64,000 nucleotides of DNA from Methylovorus sp. MM2 (GTDB lineage Bacteria > Pseudomonadota > Gammaproteobacteria > Burkholderiales > Methylophilaceae), in assembly GCF_001648895.1 (NCBI RefSeq), contig NZ_LXUF01000001.1, positions 1,347,726 to 1,411,725 of the forward strand, read 5' to 3'. Numbering within the stretch: position 1 is the first letter of the stretch; each line of letters opens with the position of its first letter. Shown here piece after piece: positions 55,788 to 64,000 of the stretch. Below the pieces are notes generated by a model. That model was not told the DNA's origin. It was given only the letters and a program-made list of their open reading frames with translations, and made no database searches. A program made the position numbers and the translations under genes.

Positions 55788-57437
55788 ATGAAGTCTCTTA
55801 TAAAAAAATTTATCACTAAACCCGTCAGGGATCCGATCGCCTCACATATCCTGTGGCTGGATGATCTTGAGGGTATGGACGACCTTACCGCCCTCCATAC
55901 AGCTACTCAACATTTAGCCAAACTTCGTGATGACATTCTCATTTCAGATGAGGAAATACGCTTAGCCATACTGACGCGCGTTGATGAACACAATAATGAA
56001 CACATCCTAAAAGTGCTATCGCAGTACACCAAATTTGAGAATCTACGCCCAGAACTTGAATCACGGATATCAGAGACTACCTACTACTACTATCGTCAGC
56101 TTTTCCTGAATTACCGTAAGCATATTGATCTAGAAACCAAAAAACCCGAAATCAATAAGCCTCAGTTATTACTATTACTGATTCGTACGATGCGGGCCGC
56201 TTTTGCGATGGTCAAACTCCGCTATTACAGGCATCAGCCAGCACCAGATGCGGTTTGGCTGCAAATCTTTAGCCTGTATAAAACGGCAGAAGAAAAAGGG
56301 TTGTTAAACCAACCGATCAAACCCTACGAAGGCACGCGAACCACAACATTAAGTGCCACACTTGTGCAGGCATTATTATTAGACTCTGTTGATCAGTCGA
56401 ACATGCGTCGCCAAGAAATCGATCTAGTTGCTCAGATACTGAAAAAACTGATGGCTGATGTCAAAATCACCGATGTTTACAACGAAAAAGAGTTTCTTTT
56501 CTACATGGATCTTGCTGTAGATAAAGGCGGGCGTAGAGTGCGCAACTTCACCCCTACCCCAACTTGCCGTTACTGGAACATGGATAATGTGTCACTGGCT
56601 TTTGAGGTTTTAATTCAATCGAAGAACCTTAAGTTGACTTTAGAGAAGTTTGCGCTCGAACAGTTGGCAAGCTACCCTGAATTGCCCGAATTAATTCAAC
56701 AATTGCATTCTGAATGGGCAAAAAACGGTTACCGCAGACAACGGCGCAAAGAAGAGAGGAATACAACACTACGGACAGCAACGATCACATTTGGCATCGA
56801 GACCATTTGCACGCAGATAAAATACCTCTCAGCTAGAAACGCGATTAAAAACGCCAGAGTTTCTGACGCGAAATCATTTGAAGAAAGACTTTCATCGCAC
56901 ACCGTTGCGAAATCCAACCCGACAATGAGCCTACCCCCTTACATGACGGGTGGACAATGGACGATCACCGACGAGAGCCCTAAAGGTTACGGCGCGCTCG
57001 TGAATAAAGAGTTCGCCAAGCCACTCAAACCAGACATGCTGATTGGACTTGTGATTGAAAACGAAAAAGATACGGTAGTGATCGGTACGATAAAAAGCGT
57101 CAAGGTGCTTCCTACAGGGCAAAGTCATATTGGCGTTGAGGTGTTATCGAAACAGCCCTCTTTAATTCAAATGACGCCCACTGAAAAGAAAGATGAGCCA
57201 GTACAGAGAACAGATGCTGCTGGTGCCCTTAATATCGTTGCAGGGTTCCAAGGACTATATCTAGGCATCGAAGCGGGCATATCAGAATCAGTTTCGATTG
57301 TATTGCCAAGATTGAAATTTCAATATCATGCTGTCTACCAAATCAGTAGCGCTGAGAGCAAAAGCATACTTAAACTCGGCGCGCCGATAGAAGCGAAAGA
57401 AGACTGGGCCAGAGTAGAGCTAGATAGCCAAATCTAG
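55788..57437 (+). CDS. large hypothetical protein with a probable interrupted PilZ domain
   Basis: 549 aa; no confident family name. The first 300 residues are helical and rich in Leu/Arg. From about 316 the sequence looks like a PilZ c-di-GMP-binding domain: RRQRRKEER (Arg320-x3-Arg324) leading into a strand ITFGIE, then, after an insert of about 45 residues, WTITDESPKGYG (Asp395-x-Ser397-x2-Gly400, the DxSxxG motif). Strands VIGTIKSVKV and HIGVEVLS follow, as in PilZ endings. The insert between the two binding motifs is longer than usual. A role as a c-di-GMP receptor is inferred. It converges on the efflux operon with 12 bases between the stops. Confidence 0.72.
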   Translation: MKSLIKKFITKPVRDPIASHILWLDDLEGMDDLTALHTATQHLAKLRDDILISDEEIRLAILTRVDEHNNEHILKVLSQYTKFENLRPELESRISETTYYYYRQLFLNYRKHIDLETKKPEINKPQLLLLLIRTMRAAFAMVKLRYYRHQPAPDAVWLQIFSLYKTAEEKGLLNQPIKPYEGTRTTTLSATLVQALLLDSVDQSNMRRQEIDLVAQILKKLMADVKITDVYNEKEFLFYMDLAVDKGGRRVRNFTPTPTCRYWNMDNVSLAFEVLIQSKNLKLTLEKFALEQLASYPELPELIQQLHSEWAKNGYRRQRRKEERNTTLRTATITFGIETICTQIKYLSARNAIKNARVSDAKSFEERLSSHTVAKSNPTMSLPPYMTGGQWTITDESPKGYGALVNKEFAKPLKPDMLIGLVIENEKDTVVIGTIKSVKVLPTGQSHIGVEVLSKQPSLIQMTPTEKKDEPVQRTDAAGALNIVAGFQGLYLGIEAGISESVSIVLPRLKFQYHAVYQISSAESKSILKLGAPIEAKEDWARVELDSQI

Positions 57438-57449
57438 CCCAGCGGTTTC

Positions 57450-58880
57450 TTATTGTTGAGATTGCTGCGTTTCAGATTCCCAGCCACCGCCTAAAGACTT
57501 GAACAAATCAACAGTCGCGACAAGACGTGATTGACGGCTTTGGATGAATGCCAATGCCGCATCGTTATATACTCGCTGCGAATCAAGCACATCAAGATAA
57601 CCCGAATAGCCGGATTTATAGCGATTTTCAGCGATTTGTAACGCTTTTTGGGCGGACTCTTTGCTGTTCTTCAGCGCGGCTTCACGCTCAGCACTTTGAC
57701 GCACAGTCACCAAGGCATCATTTACCTCTTTAAATGCTGTTTGGATAGTACCTTCATATGAAGCAAGTGTTTGTTTCTGTTGCGCTGTCGCCTGATCGAC
57801 ACGCGCAGAGAGTCTACCTGCATCAAAAATAGGCAAGTTTAAACCTAGCCCGCCACTCCAGATGCGGGCAGCAGATTTAAGCACATCCCCAAGCTCCGCA
57901 CTCTCACCACCATAATTAGCAGTTAATGTAATCGTCGGGAACAACGCAGCTTTAGCTACGCCAATATTAGCGTTAGCAGCCACCATACTCTGCTCGGCCT
58001 GGCGTACATCTGGGCGCGCTTCAAGCAAGCTTGATGGCAGCCCAGTTGGTGGAACAGGTGGGATAGGCAAGCTATCAAGATTACCTGCGGCGACTTTTAA
58101 ATCAAGATCACCCGTCAATACTGCCAATTGATGTTCCACAATGGCACGCTGCTGAACCAGATCAGCGACTTGCGCAATAAGGTTAGAGTTGGCAACTTCA
58201 GCCTGATTCACATCCAGCGCCGAAGCCACACCACCATCAAGCCTGCGTTTAGTCAGCGAAAGGCTTTCAGCGCGGCTACGCAGACTATCGTTAGATACCT
58301 GTATTTGTGCCTCAAGGCTCCGCAGCAATAAATAATTGCTTGCAACCAGACCTTCTAGAGATAAACCAACGGTATCTTTTGCGTATCGAGTAGAAAGCGC
58401 TTGTGCGCGTGCAGATTCTTTAGCGCGGCGCAATTTACCCCAGAAATCCAGCTCAAAAGATGTACCCAATCGGATATTATAGTTTTCACGAATCGGGTTT
58501 ATGCCCGCAGGCAAAGGGGTTGCGCCTAGCTGCGAAATACGTGAACGGCTGGCACTTGAATCCAGATTAATCTGGGGAAAAAGCGCTGCGCCAACTTCAC
58601 GCAAGTAAGCATCAGCCTCCTCAACACGTGCCGCAGCGACTTTCATATCCGTATTATTTTTTAATGCCTTAGCGACCAATTCATTCAATGTAGGGTCTTG
58701 GTATAGCTCCCACCACGTACTTGAGATCGCAGCCTCAGTTTGGCCTTGCGCACTATCAGCCTCGCTATATTTCGCAGGCACATTATTTTCAGGCCTTTTA
58801 TAATCAGGGCCTATCAATGCACATCCGGGCAATAAGGCAGCGATCACTGCCATATGGGTAAGTTTAATACGCGACATCAT
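57450..58880 (-). CDS. outer membrane efflux lipoprotein (NodT/OprM type)
   Basis: TolC-like outer membrane channel of a tripartite RND pump. A lipoprotein signal ends in ALLPGC, so the mature protein is lipid-anchored. Two OEP repeats (about 65-255 and 275-465) contain the long helices, for example SARIWSGGLGLNLPIFDAGR in parts. The frame opens with TTG-ATG-ATG; the first ATG (58880) has AAGGAAA at good distance. It follows the RND permease after 10 bases. Confidence 0.95.
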   Translation of the reverse strand: MMSRIKLTHMAVIAALLPGCALIGPDYKRPENNVPAKYSEADSAQGQTEAAISSTWWELYQDPTLNELVAKALKNNTDMKVAAARVEEADAYLREVGAALFPQINLDSSASRSRISQLGATPLPAGINPIRENYNIRLGTSFELDFWGKLRRAKESARAQALSTRYAKDTVGLSLEGLVASNYLLLRSLEAQIQVSNDSLRSRAESLSLTKRRLDGGVASALDVNQAEVANSNLIAQVADLVQQRAIVEHQLAVLTGDLDLKVAAGNLDSLPIPPVPPTGLPSSLLEARPDVRQAEQSMVAANANIGVAKAALFPTITLTANYGGESAELGDVLKSAARIWSGGLGLNLPIFDAGRLSARVDQATAQQKQTLASYEGTIQTAFKEVNDALVTVRQSAEREAALKNSKESAQKALQIAENRYKSGYSGYLDVLDSQRVYNDAALAFIQSRQSRLVATVDLFKSLGGGWESETQQSQQ

Positions 58881-58890
58881 CAATTTCCTT

Positions 58891-61800
58891 TTATTCGTGT
58901 TCTGCTGTTCTTTTGCTCTTCGTCCCTGTCAACCAAGAGAAAAAGAGTGGGATGAATATGGTAGCGACAAACGTTGCTAGCAACATACCGCCAAATACCC
59001 CCGTACCCATTGAGCGTCGAGCCGCAGAACCTGCACCTGTAGCAAACACCAGCGGTACCATACCTAAGACAAAAGCCATTGAGGTCATCACAATCGGGCG
59101 GAAACGCAGACGTGCAGCCTCAATCGCAGCCTCCATCACTGGCAAACCTTCTTCAAGTTTCTGGCTTGCAAACTCTACGATCAAAATCGCATTCTTTGCT
59201 GCAAGGCCGACAAGCGTCACAAGGCCAATCTGGAAGTAGATATCGTTAGGCATGCCACGAATCATCACAGCAAGTAATGCACCGACCAGTGCGAATGGAA
59301 CCGCCATGATCACAGCCAATGGTAATACCCATGTCTCGAATTGCGCAGCTAGGATCAGGAACACCATGATAATCGCAAAGCTGAAAGCAAAGATCGCGGC
59401 TGAACCAGTACGTTTTTCCTGATAAGCCTGACCTGTCCAAGCGATTTGATAGCCATCAGGCAGGTTTTCTCTGGCGATCTTTTCAACCAGCTTGATTGCA
59501 TCACCAGAACTCACACCCGGTGCACCGCCGCCTAATATCTTGGCAGATAATAGTCCGTTGTAGCGTTCCAGTTGTTCTGCACCGACGATATTCGTCGTTT
59601 TACTCAAGGCCGAAAGCGGTACCATGCTGCCTGTACTTGACCGCACATACACCTTACCCAGATCTTCTGGTTTCATGCGGTATTGCGCATCAGCCTGCAG
59701 TTGTACTCGATAAGTACGACCGGCCAAGTTGAAGTCATTTACATAGAGCTGACCCATTGTGCTTTGCAGCGTATCGTAAACGTCACTCACGGCCACATTT
59801 TGTGAAATAGCTTTAGCCTCATCCACTTCAACAAACAGTTGTGGTACCGTAGGACGGAAAAACGTATTGATGCCAGCAAGCCTTGGCTCTTGTTTAAGAG
59901 CACCCATAAAGTCAGTGACCACACTGAACAGGTTCATTGGATTAGGGTCACCACGGCTTTGTACATACACCTCGAAACCACCAGAATTGCCCAAGCCTCG
60001 AATCGCAGGTGGATTAAAAGCGATTGCCAGACCATCAGGCTGCTGCATGCCGATGCCAAACAACTGCCCCACAATATCATCCGCATTGGCCTTACGTTCT
60101 GACCAGTCTTTCATACGAACGAACATGGTTGCGGCACTCGTTTTATTACCGCCGCCAATCAGGTCGAACCCATTGATTACAAACTCGGTTGCCACTGCAG
60201 GATTCTGCGATATCGCAGAACGCACAGACTCCATAGTCTTGGTAGTACGGCTCAAGGTTGCGCCATCAGGCATGATGACTGCAGAAATGACATAACCTTG
60301 ATCTTCTGGCGGCACGAAACTGCCTGGAACCCGAATGAACAGGATAATGGCAACTGCAATAATGCCTGCAAAGACAAGTGCACCCACTATTCTGTGGTGC
60401 AGAGTCAACGATACCGTATTGGTATAAAAGTTAGTCAATCTCAAAAATTGTCTATTGAACGGCTTAAAGAACTTGGATTCGTGCTCGGATGATTTCAATA
60501 AGATCGCGCACAAAGCTGGCGTAAGTGTCAAAGCCACCATCCCTGAAATAACCACTGCTACGGCTACCGTTACCGCAAACTGGCGATACAACTCACCTGC
60601 GATACCTCCCATGAAAGCAACAGGTACGAACACAGCACACAACACCAACACAATCGCGACTACTGCACCAGAAACCTGTTGCATAGACTTAATCGCTGCA
60701 TTGATAGGCGATAGTTTTTCTTCTGACATCAATCGCTCAATGTTCTCAAGCACTACGATCGCATCATCCACCACAATACCTATAGCCAAGACCATCGCAA
60801 ACAAGGTCAACGTATTGATAGAGAACCCGAATATCCATAGACCGGCGAATGTACCAATCAAGGAGATTGGCACTGCGATGATAGGAATCAACGTAGCGCG
60901 CCAGCTTTGAAGGAAGATGAAAACCACAAGCACAACCAGCACCATGGCTTCGCCCAAGGTCTTCACTACCTCTTCGATAGAAGCTTTAACAAAATCACTG
61001 GTATCGTAAGGAATACGATAATCCATGCCTTCCGGGAAACGTTGCTTCAACTCATCCAGCTTGGCTTTGATTGCATTCGCAGTATCAAGCGCATTAGCAC
61101 CAGTCTGCAGGAAAATCGCCATGGCAACGCCCGGCTGGCCATCAAGCGTACTGCTCACATTATAGGTTTGGGCGCCCAACTCGATGCGAGCAATATCCTT
61201 CAGGCGTAAAACGCCATTAGGGCCATTAGCACGCACAATAATATTGGCAAACTGTGAAGGATCAATCAAACGCCCCTTAGCGGTGACTGTATAAACGATC
61301 TGCTGATCTTTAGGTGATGGGTCTGCACCAATTTTACCGGCAGCATACTGCGCATTCTGCGCGCGTATCGCATTGGCAACATCCGTTGTACTTACACCAA
61401 GCTGCGCCATACGGTCAGGCTTAAGCCAGATACGCATCGCATAATCCTGACCACCAAAGATGGTGACATCCCCTACGCCCTTGATGCGCTTCATCTCATC
61501 AACCACGTTCAAAGTGGCGTAGTTACTCAGATATAGCGGATCATATTTTTTACTTGGCGAAATCAGCATCGCCGCCATCAAGATGTCATTCGAACGCTTT
61601 TGAACAATCAAGCCTGTGCGACGCACTTCATCCGGTAAGCGCGGTGTAGCGATATTAACGCGATTGCTCACGTTAAAAGTAGCCTGATCGACATCAGTCC
61701 CCTGCTCAAAGGTTGCTGTAATAGTCAAAGTACCACTGGAGTCTGCACTTGAATTAAAGTAAAGCAGACCTTCAACCCCGCTCAACTGCTCCTCAATCGG

Positions 61801-61989
61801 TGCTGCCACGGTTTTAGACAAGGTATCGGCACTAGCACCTGGGTAGGTAGCTGTCACAATCACAGTAGGCGGTGCAATCTGCGGATATTGCGCGATTGGT
61901 AGCTTCATGGACGCAGCAAATCCTGCCAGCACCAAAATAATAGACAATACCGAAGCAAAGATAGGGCGTGTAATAAAGAATCTAGTCAT
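58891..61989 (-). CDS. RND multidrug efflux permease (HAE1, AcrB-like)
   Basis: Inner-membrane proton-driven exporter of 1032 aa. The first membrane helix is at residues 10-28. The twelve-helix plan with two large periplasmic loops is visible. The proton-relay aspartates are in GIVVDDAIVVLENIER (near 405), and conserved segments such as GAxxFPxGxDY-like KQRFPEGMDYRIPYDTS in parts match AcrB/MexB. The permease decides substrate range, which cannot be predicted here. It lies between the adaptor and the outer-membrane gene in a three-gene operon. Confidence 0.96.
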   Translation of the reverse strand: MTRFFITRPIFASVLSIILVLAGFAASMKLPIAQYPQIAPPTVIVTATYPGASADTLSKTVAAPIEEQLSGVEGLLYFNSSADSSGTLTITATFEQGTDVDQATFNVSNRVNIATPRLPDEVRRTGLIVQKRSNDILMAAMLISPSKKYDPLYLSNYATLNVVDEMKRIKGVGDVTIFGGQDYAMRIWLKPDRMAQLGVSTTDVANAIRAQNAQYAAGKIGADPSPKDQQIVYTVTAKGRLIDPSQFANIIVRANGPNGVLRLKDIARIELGAQTYNVSSTLDGQPGVAMAIFLQTGANALDTANAIKAKLDELKQRFPEGMDYRIPYDTSDFVKASIEEVVKTLGEAMVLVVLVVFIFLQSWRATLIPIIAVPISLIGTFAGLWIFGFSINTLTLFAMVLAIGIVVDDAIVVLENIERLMSEEKLSPINAAIKSMQQVSGAVVAIVLVLCAVFVPVAFMGGIAGELYRQFAVTVAVAVVISGMVALTLTPALCAILLKSSEHESKFFKPFNRQFLRLTNFYTNTVSLTLHHRIVGALVFAGIIAVAIILFIRVPGSFVPPEDQGYVISAVIMPDGATLSRTTKTMESVRSAISQNPAVATEFVINGFDLIGGGNKTSAATMFVRMKDWSERKANADDIVGQLFGIGMQQPDGLAIAFNPPAIRGLGNSGGFEVYVQSRGDPNPMNLFSVVTDFMGALKQEPRLAGINTFFRPTVPQLFVEVDEAKAISQNVAVSDVYDTLQSTMGQLYVNDFNLAGRTYRVQLQADAQYRMKPEDLGKVYVRSSTGSMVPLSALSKTTNIVGAEQLERYNGLLSAKILGGGAPGVSSGDAIKLVEKIARENLPDGYQIAWTGQAYQEKRTGSAAIFAFSFAIIMVFLILAAQFETWVLPLAVIMAVPFALVGALLAVMIRGMPNDIYFQIGLVTLVGLAAKNAILIVEFASQKLEEGLPVMEAAIEAARLRFRPIVMTSMAFVLGMVPLVFATGAGSAARRSMGTGVFGGMLLATFVATIFIPLFFSWLTGTKSKRTAEHE

Positions 61990-62001
61990 GATCGTAGCGC
62001 T

Positions 62002-63204
62002 TTAAGACTGCTTAGAAGATTGTGCTGCTGGGGCGCCAGCAGGGGCTTCACCAAATGGATGCGGTGTCACCGGAGCGCCAGGACGCAATTTGATGATATT
62101 GTCGACAATCACTTTGTCACCAGCTTGCAACCCATCAAGGATAATCCAGTTTGTACCTACCCAATCACCGGGAATAACAGGCCTAACAGTCGCTTCATTT
62201 TTATCATTGACCACATAAACAAATTTGCTTTGCGCTGCGGAAGAAACTGCAGCCTGAGGCACAAGAAAGACGCCATCATGCGACCCTGTAGTAATGCGTG
62301 CGCGAACAAACTGCCCAGGCAACAGACGCTTATCTGCATTCTCGAAAGTAGCGCGCAGTTGCTGTGTACCTAAAGTGGGATCGATCTGGCTCGCTGCAAA
62401 ATTGATCTTACCTTTTTGAGCGTACTCACTGCCGTCAGGTAAAACCAATTGCACCTGTGTCACATTCTGGTCATTCAAATGACCGCCAAGCTTTGCCAAT
62501 TCGCTATCAGAAAAACTGAAGCGCACCCAAATCGGCGAAAGCTGCACAACCGTCGTCAACAAGCTGGTATTGGCTGAAACCAAAGCCCCCTCAGAAAACT
62601 GGAAGCGGCCAGAGATACCGCTAACAGGCGCAGTCACCGTGGTATATGAAAGATTCAGCTCGGCTTCGCGCACACTTGCCTCATACTGCAACAATGCCGC
62701 TTTTGCAACATCATTATCTGATAGTGAATTGTCGAACTCGCGCTGACTGACTGATTGCGTAGCCAACAGATTTTTCAGTCTAGCTTCTTCACGTTCTGTC
62801 TGCGCTACTTTTGCTTTTTGCTGAGCCAGTGAAGCACGCGCCTGAGCCAATGCTATTTCATAAGGCACTGGATCAATTAAAAACATGGCTTGGCCAGCCT
62901 TCACTGACGTACCTTCTTCATATAGTCGCTTGAGTAATATACCGCCAACCCTTGGTCTTATTTCCACTTCCTTGGCACCTTCAGTCTGGGCTACTGCTTC
63001 GGCACTAATAGGTACTGTACTTGGCTGAACTTCAATCACACTGACTGGCATGGGCGGCATCTTGCCAGCGTTAGGGTCTGCCTTGCCACAGCCCACTAAG
63101 ACCAATCCTGTGATCAACACAGATAAAATCGCCTTATGTGAACTTTTTGTCAGTGACAGCCCGTTAATATAAGAATCGCTGAGGTTGAACTTGAAAGATG
63201 CCAT
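62002..63204 (-). CDS. RND efflux periplasmic adaptor (membrane fusion protein)
   Basis: AcrA-type adaptor. The lipobox is LVGC near residue 39, preceded by an unusually long N-terminal region. The lipoyl halves (VEIRPRVGGILLKRLYEEGTSVKAGQ in parts, and VTAPVSGISGRF) surround a helical hairpin of about 60 residues, followed by beta-barrel and membrane-proximal domains. The frame extends to 63216, but GGAG lies inside that extension and fits the ATG at 63204. First gene of the pump operon, divergent from the TetR repressor. Confidence 0.94.
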   Translation of the reverse strand: MASFKFNLSDSYINGLSLTKSSHKAILSVLITGLVLVGCGKADPNAGKMPPMPVSVIEVQPSTVPISAEAVAQTEGAKEVEIRPRVGGILLKRLYEEGTSVKAGQAMFLIDPVPYEIALAQARASLAQQKAKVAQTEREEARLKNLLATQSVSQREFDNSLSDNDVAKAALLQYEASVREAELNLSYTTVTAPVSGISGRFQFSEGALVSANTSLLTTVVQLSPIWVRFSFSDSELAKLGGHLNDQNVTQVQLVLPDGSEYAQKGKINFAASQIDPTLGTQQLRATFENADKRLLPGQFVRARITTGSHDGVFLVPQAAVSSAAQSKFVYVVNDKNEATVRPVIPGDWVGTNWIILDGLQAGDKVIVDNIIKLRPGAPVTPHPFGEAPAGAPAAQSSKQS

Positions 63205-63240
63205 GCATAACTCCATGTCTAATAAACCAATTTATTTGCT

Positions 63241-63288
63241 TACATTCTTGAATGTATGTATATTACATACAAACATGTATGTATGTAA
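63241..63288. promoter_or_regulatory. two palindromic operators between the pump operon and tetR
   Basis: A 26-bp site has perfect arms TTACATAC/GTATGTAA (63263-63288), and a second palindrome TACATTC-TT-GAATGTA lies at 63241-63256. Both share the TACAT/ATGTA core of AcrR-type operators. They sit in the middle of the divergent intergenic region and so can control both directions. Confidence 0.8.
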
Positions 63289-63319
63289 ATAGAATTTTGT
63301 TTGAGAGGCTAAAGATATC

Positions 63320-63937
63320 ATGGTTCGTAAAACCAAAGAAGATGCTGAACTAACACGTCAACGTATCATCGATGCGGCAAGAGATGTCTTTCTGGTTCGC
63401 GGCGTAAGTCGCACGAGCATGGAACAAGTAGCCACGCAAGCTGGTGTCACCCGTGGCGCCATCTACTGGCACTTCAACAATAAGACCGACCTCCTCTACG
63501 CGTTGCGTGATCGCGTATTCTTACCTTTAATTGATCGCATGGATGATACCTTGCTAGTTGAAGGTTCCACAGATCCGTTAACGCGTATCGAAAACTTCTT
63601 GTCTGGCACTATAAAGGTGTTGAATGACAGTATTGAGACACGCCAAACTTATGAAATCATGATGCTGAAATGTGAATATGTAGATGAATTTGAAGCCGTA
63701 CTACGGCAAATGATATCTACCTGCTCAGGCATTATTGAGAATGTGAGACTCACTTACGAACGCGCGCAGGTTAAAGGCCTATTAGCAGGTGACCTAACCC
63801 CTGCCGAGCTGGCCATGGATACCCACCTATTCTTTTCCGGCCTCCTCCATATGTGGGTAAAAGACATTGAAGGCACACAATTACGCCCGCATGCACTTGC
63901 CATGATCAAAACCCATATCAACCTACGTCGTAAATAA
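63320..63937 (+). CDS. TetR-family repressor of the RND pump (AcrR/TtgR type)
   Basis: 205 aa. An N-terminal helix-turn-helix (RQRIIDAARDVFLVRGVSRTSMEQVATQAGVTRGAIYWHF, residues about 14-53, read in parts) is followed by the helical ligand-binding domain. It matches the AcrR/TtgR group over its length (E. coli AcrR 215 aa). Divergent location from the pump genes and the palindromes between them indicate local repression relieved by pump substrates. Confidence 0.94.
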   Translation: MVRKTKEDAELTRQRIIDAARDVFLVRGVSRTSMEQVATQAGVTRGAIYWHFNNKTDLLYALRDRVFLPLIDRMDDTLLVEGSTDPLTRIENFLSGTIKVLNDSIETRQTYEIMMLKCEYVDEFEAVLRQMISTCSGIIENVRLTYERAQVKGLLAGDLTPAELAMDTHLFFSGLLHMWVKDIEGTQLRPHALAMIKTHINLRRK

Positions 63938-64000
63938 AAAACGCTTTGCACCAATGACGAGCGCCCATAGATCATACGCACCATAGCCAAGCACGTATTT

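Noticed and set aside
63923-64000. Minus-strand open stretch at the right window edge with a short hydrophobic peptide
   Set aside because: It resembles the end of a membrane protein, but only about 25 codons are visible and it overlaps the TetR gene, so no gene is called.

Overview
The window looks like a chromosomal segment of a methylotrophic betaproteobacterium close to Methylotenera/Methylophilus (Methylophilaceae). The betaproteobacterial gene orders (hfq-hflX-hflK-hflC-DUF2065-hisZ-purA; rluC-HAD-Rieske-sppA; ffs-dnaX-ybaB-recR; mtaD-ubiG-gph) sit beside archaeal-type genes for tetrahydromethanopterin/methanofuran-type C1 cofactors (a COG1036-like flavoprotein, a dihydropteroate-synthase-like protein, DUF447 and MfnB), which points to a formaldehyde-oxidising methylotroph. 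The taxon is inferred from gene content only.

Layout. 1-1662: start of an EAL-CBS-GGDEF signalling protein, cut by the window edge. 1722-11850: glycogen and hexose-phosphate block. glgC, two GH57 glucan enzymes and a ROK sugar kinase run leftward; glgB and pgi run rightward from a shared divergent promoter region. 11921-14877: rluC, HAD phosphatase, Rieske protein and SppA, tightly packed. 15444-22694: RNase E with a long structured leader, uvrB, a periplasmic protease-TPR protein and an aspartate-type aminotransferase.

22746-29652: a 6.85-kb integrative element inserted in tRNA-Asn(GUU). It is bounded by 54-bp perfect direct repeats and has a P2-type integrase with matching arm-type repeats on both sides of the att core. 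Cargo: three small secreted proteins, a ribbon-helix-helix-like protein with repeated upstream sites, an SMC/ABC-type ATPase with a CxxC hook resembling the RloC/PrrC anticodon-nuclease group, a 74-aa protein made of four 16-aa repeats, and a 102-aa orphan. No capsid, tail or conjugation genes are seen, so it reads as a satellite or defence-type island. It is the most likely place for an undescribed system.

29764-37292: MocR-type regulator, FdhF/YdeP-type molybdopterin oxidoreductase with a small winged-helix partner, SrkA kinase, exported glutathione peroxidase, tRNA-Ser(GGA) and a membrane class III nucleotide cyclase. 37435-40503: 4.5S RNA, dnaX, ybaB, recR and a small zinc-knuckle protein. 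40509-44312: gph, ubiG, mtaD and an OmpA-type porin. 44399-53899: a long leftward run from hfq through hflXKC, hisZ and purA into the four C1-cofactor genes. 54161-63937: gltX, a large protein with a probable interrupted PilZ domain, and a tripartite RND efflux system controlled by a divergent TetR repressor with two palindromic operators.

Several starts were placed downstream of the longest open frame because a better ATG and ribosome binding site are visible (glgC, rluC, gpx, gltX, the DUF447 gene, the efflux adaptor and several element genes).
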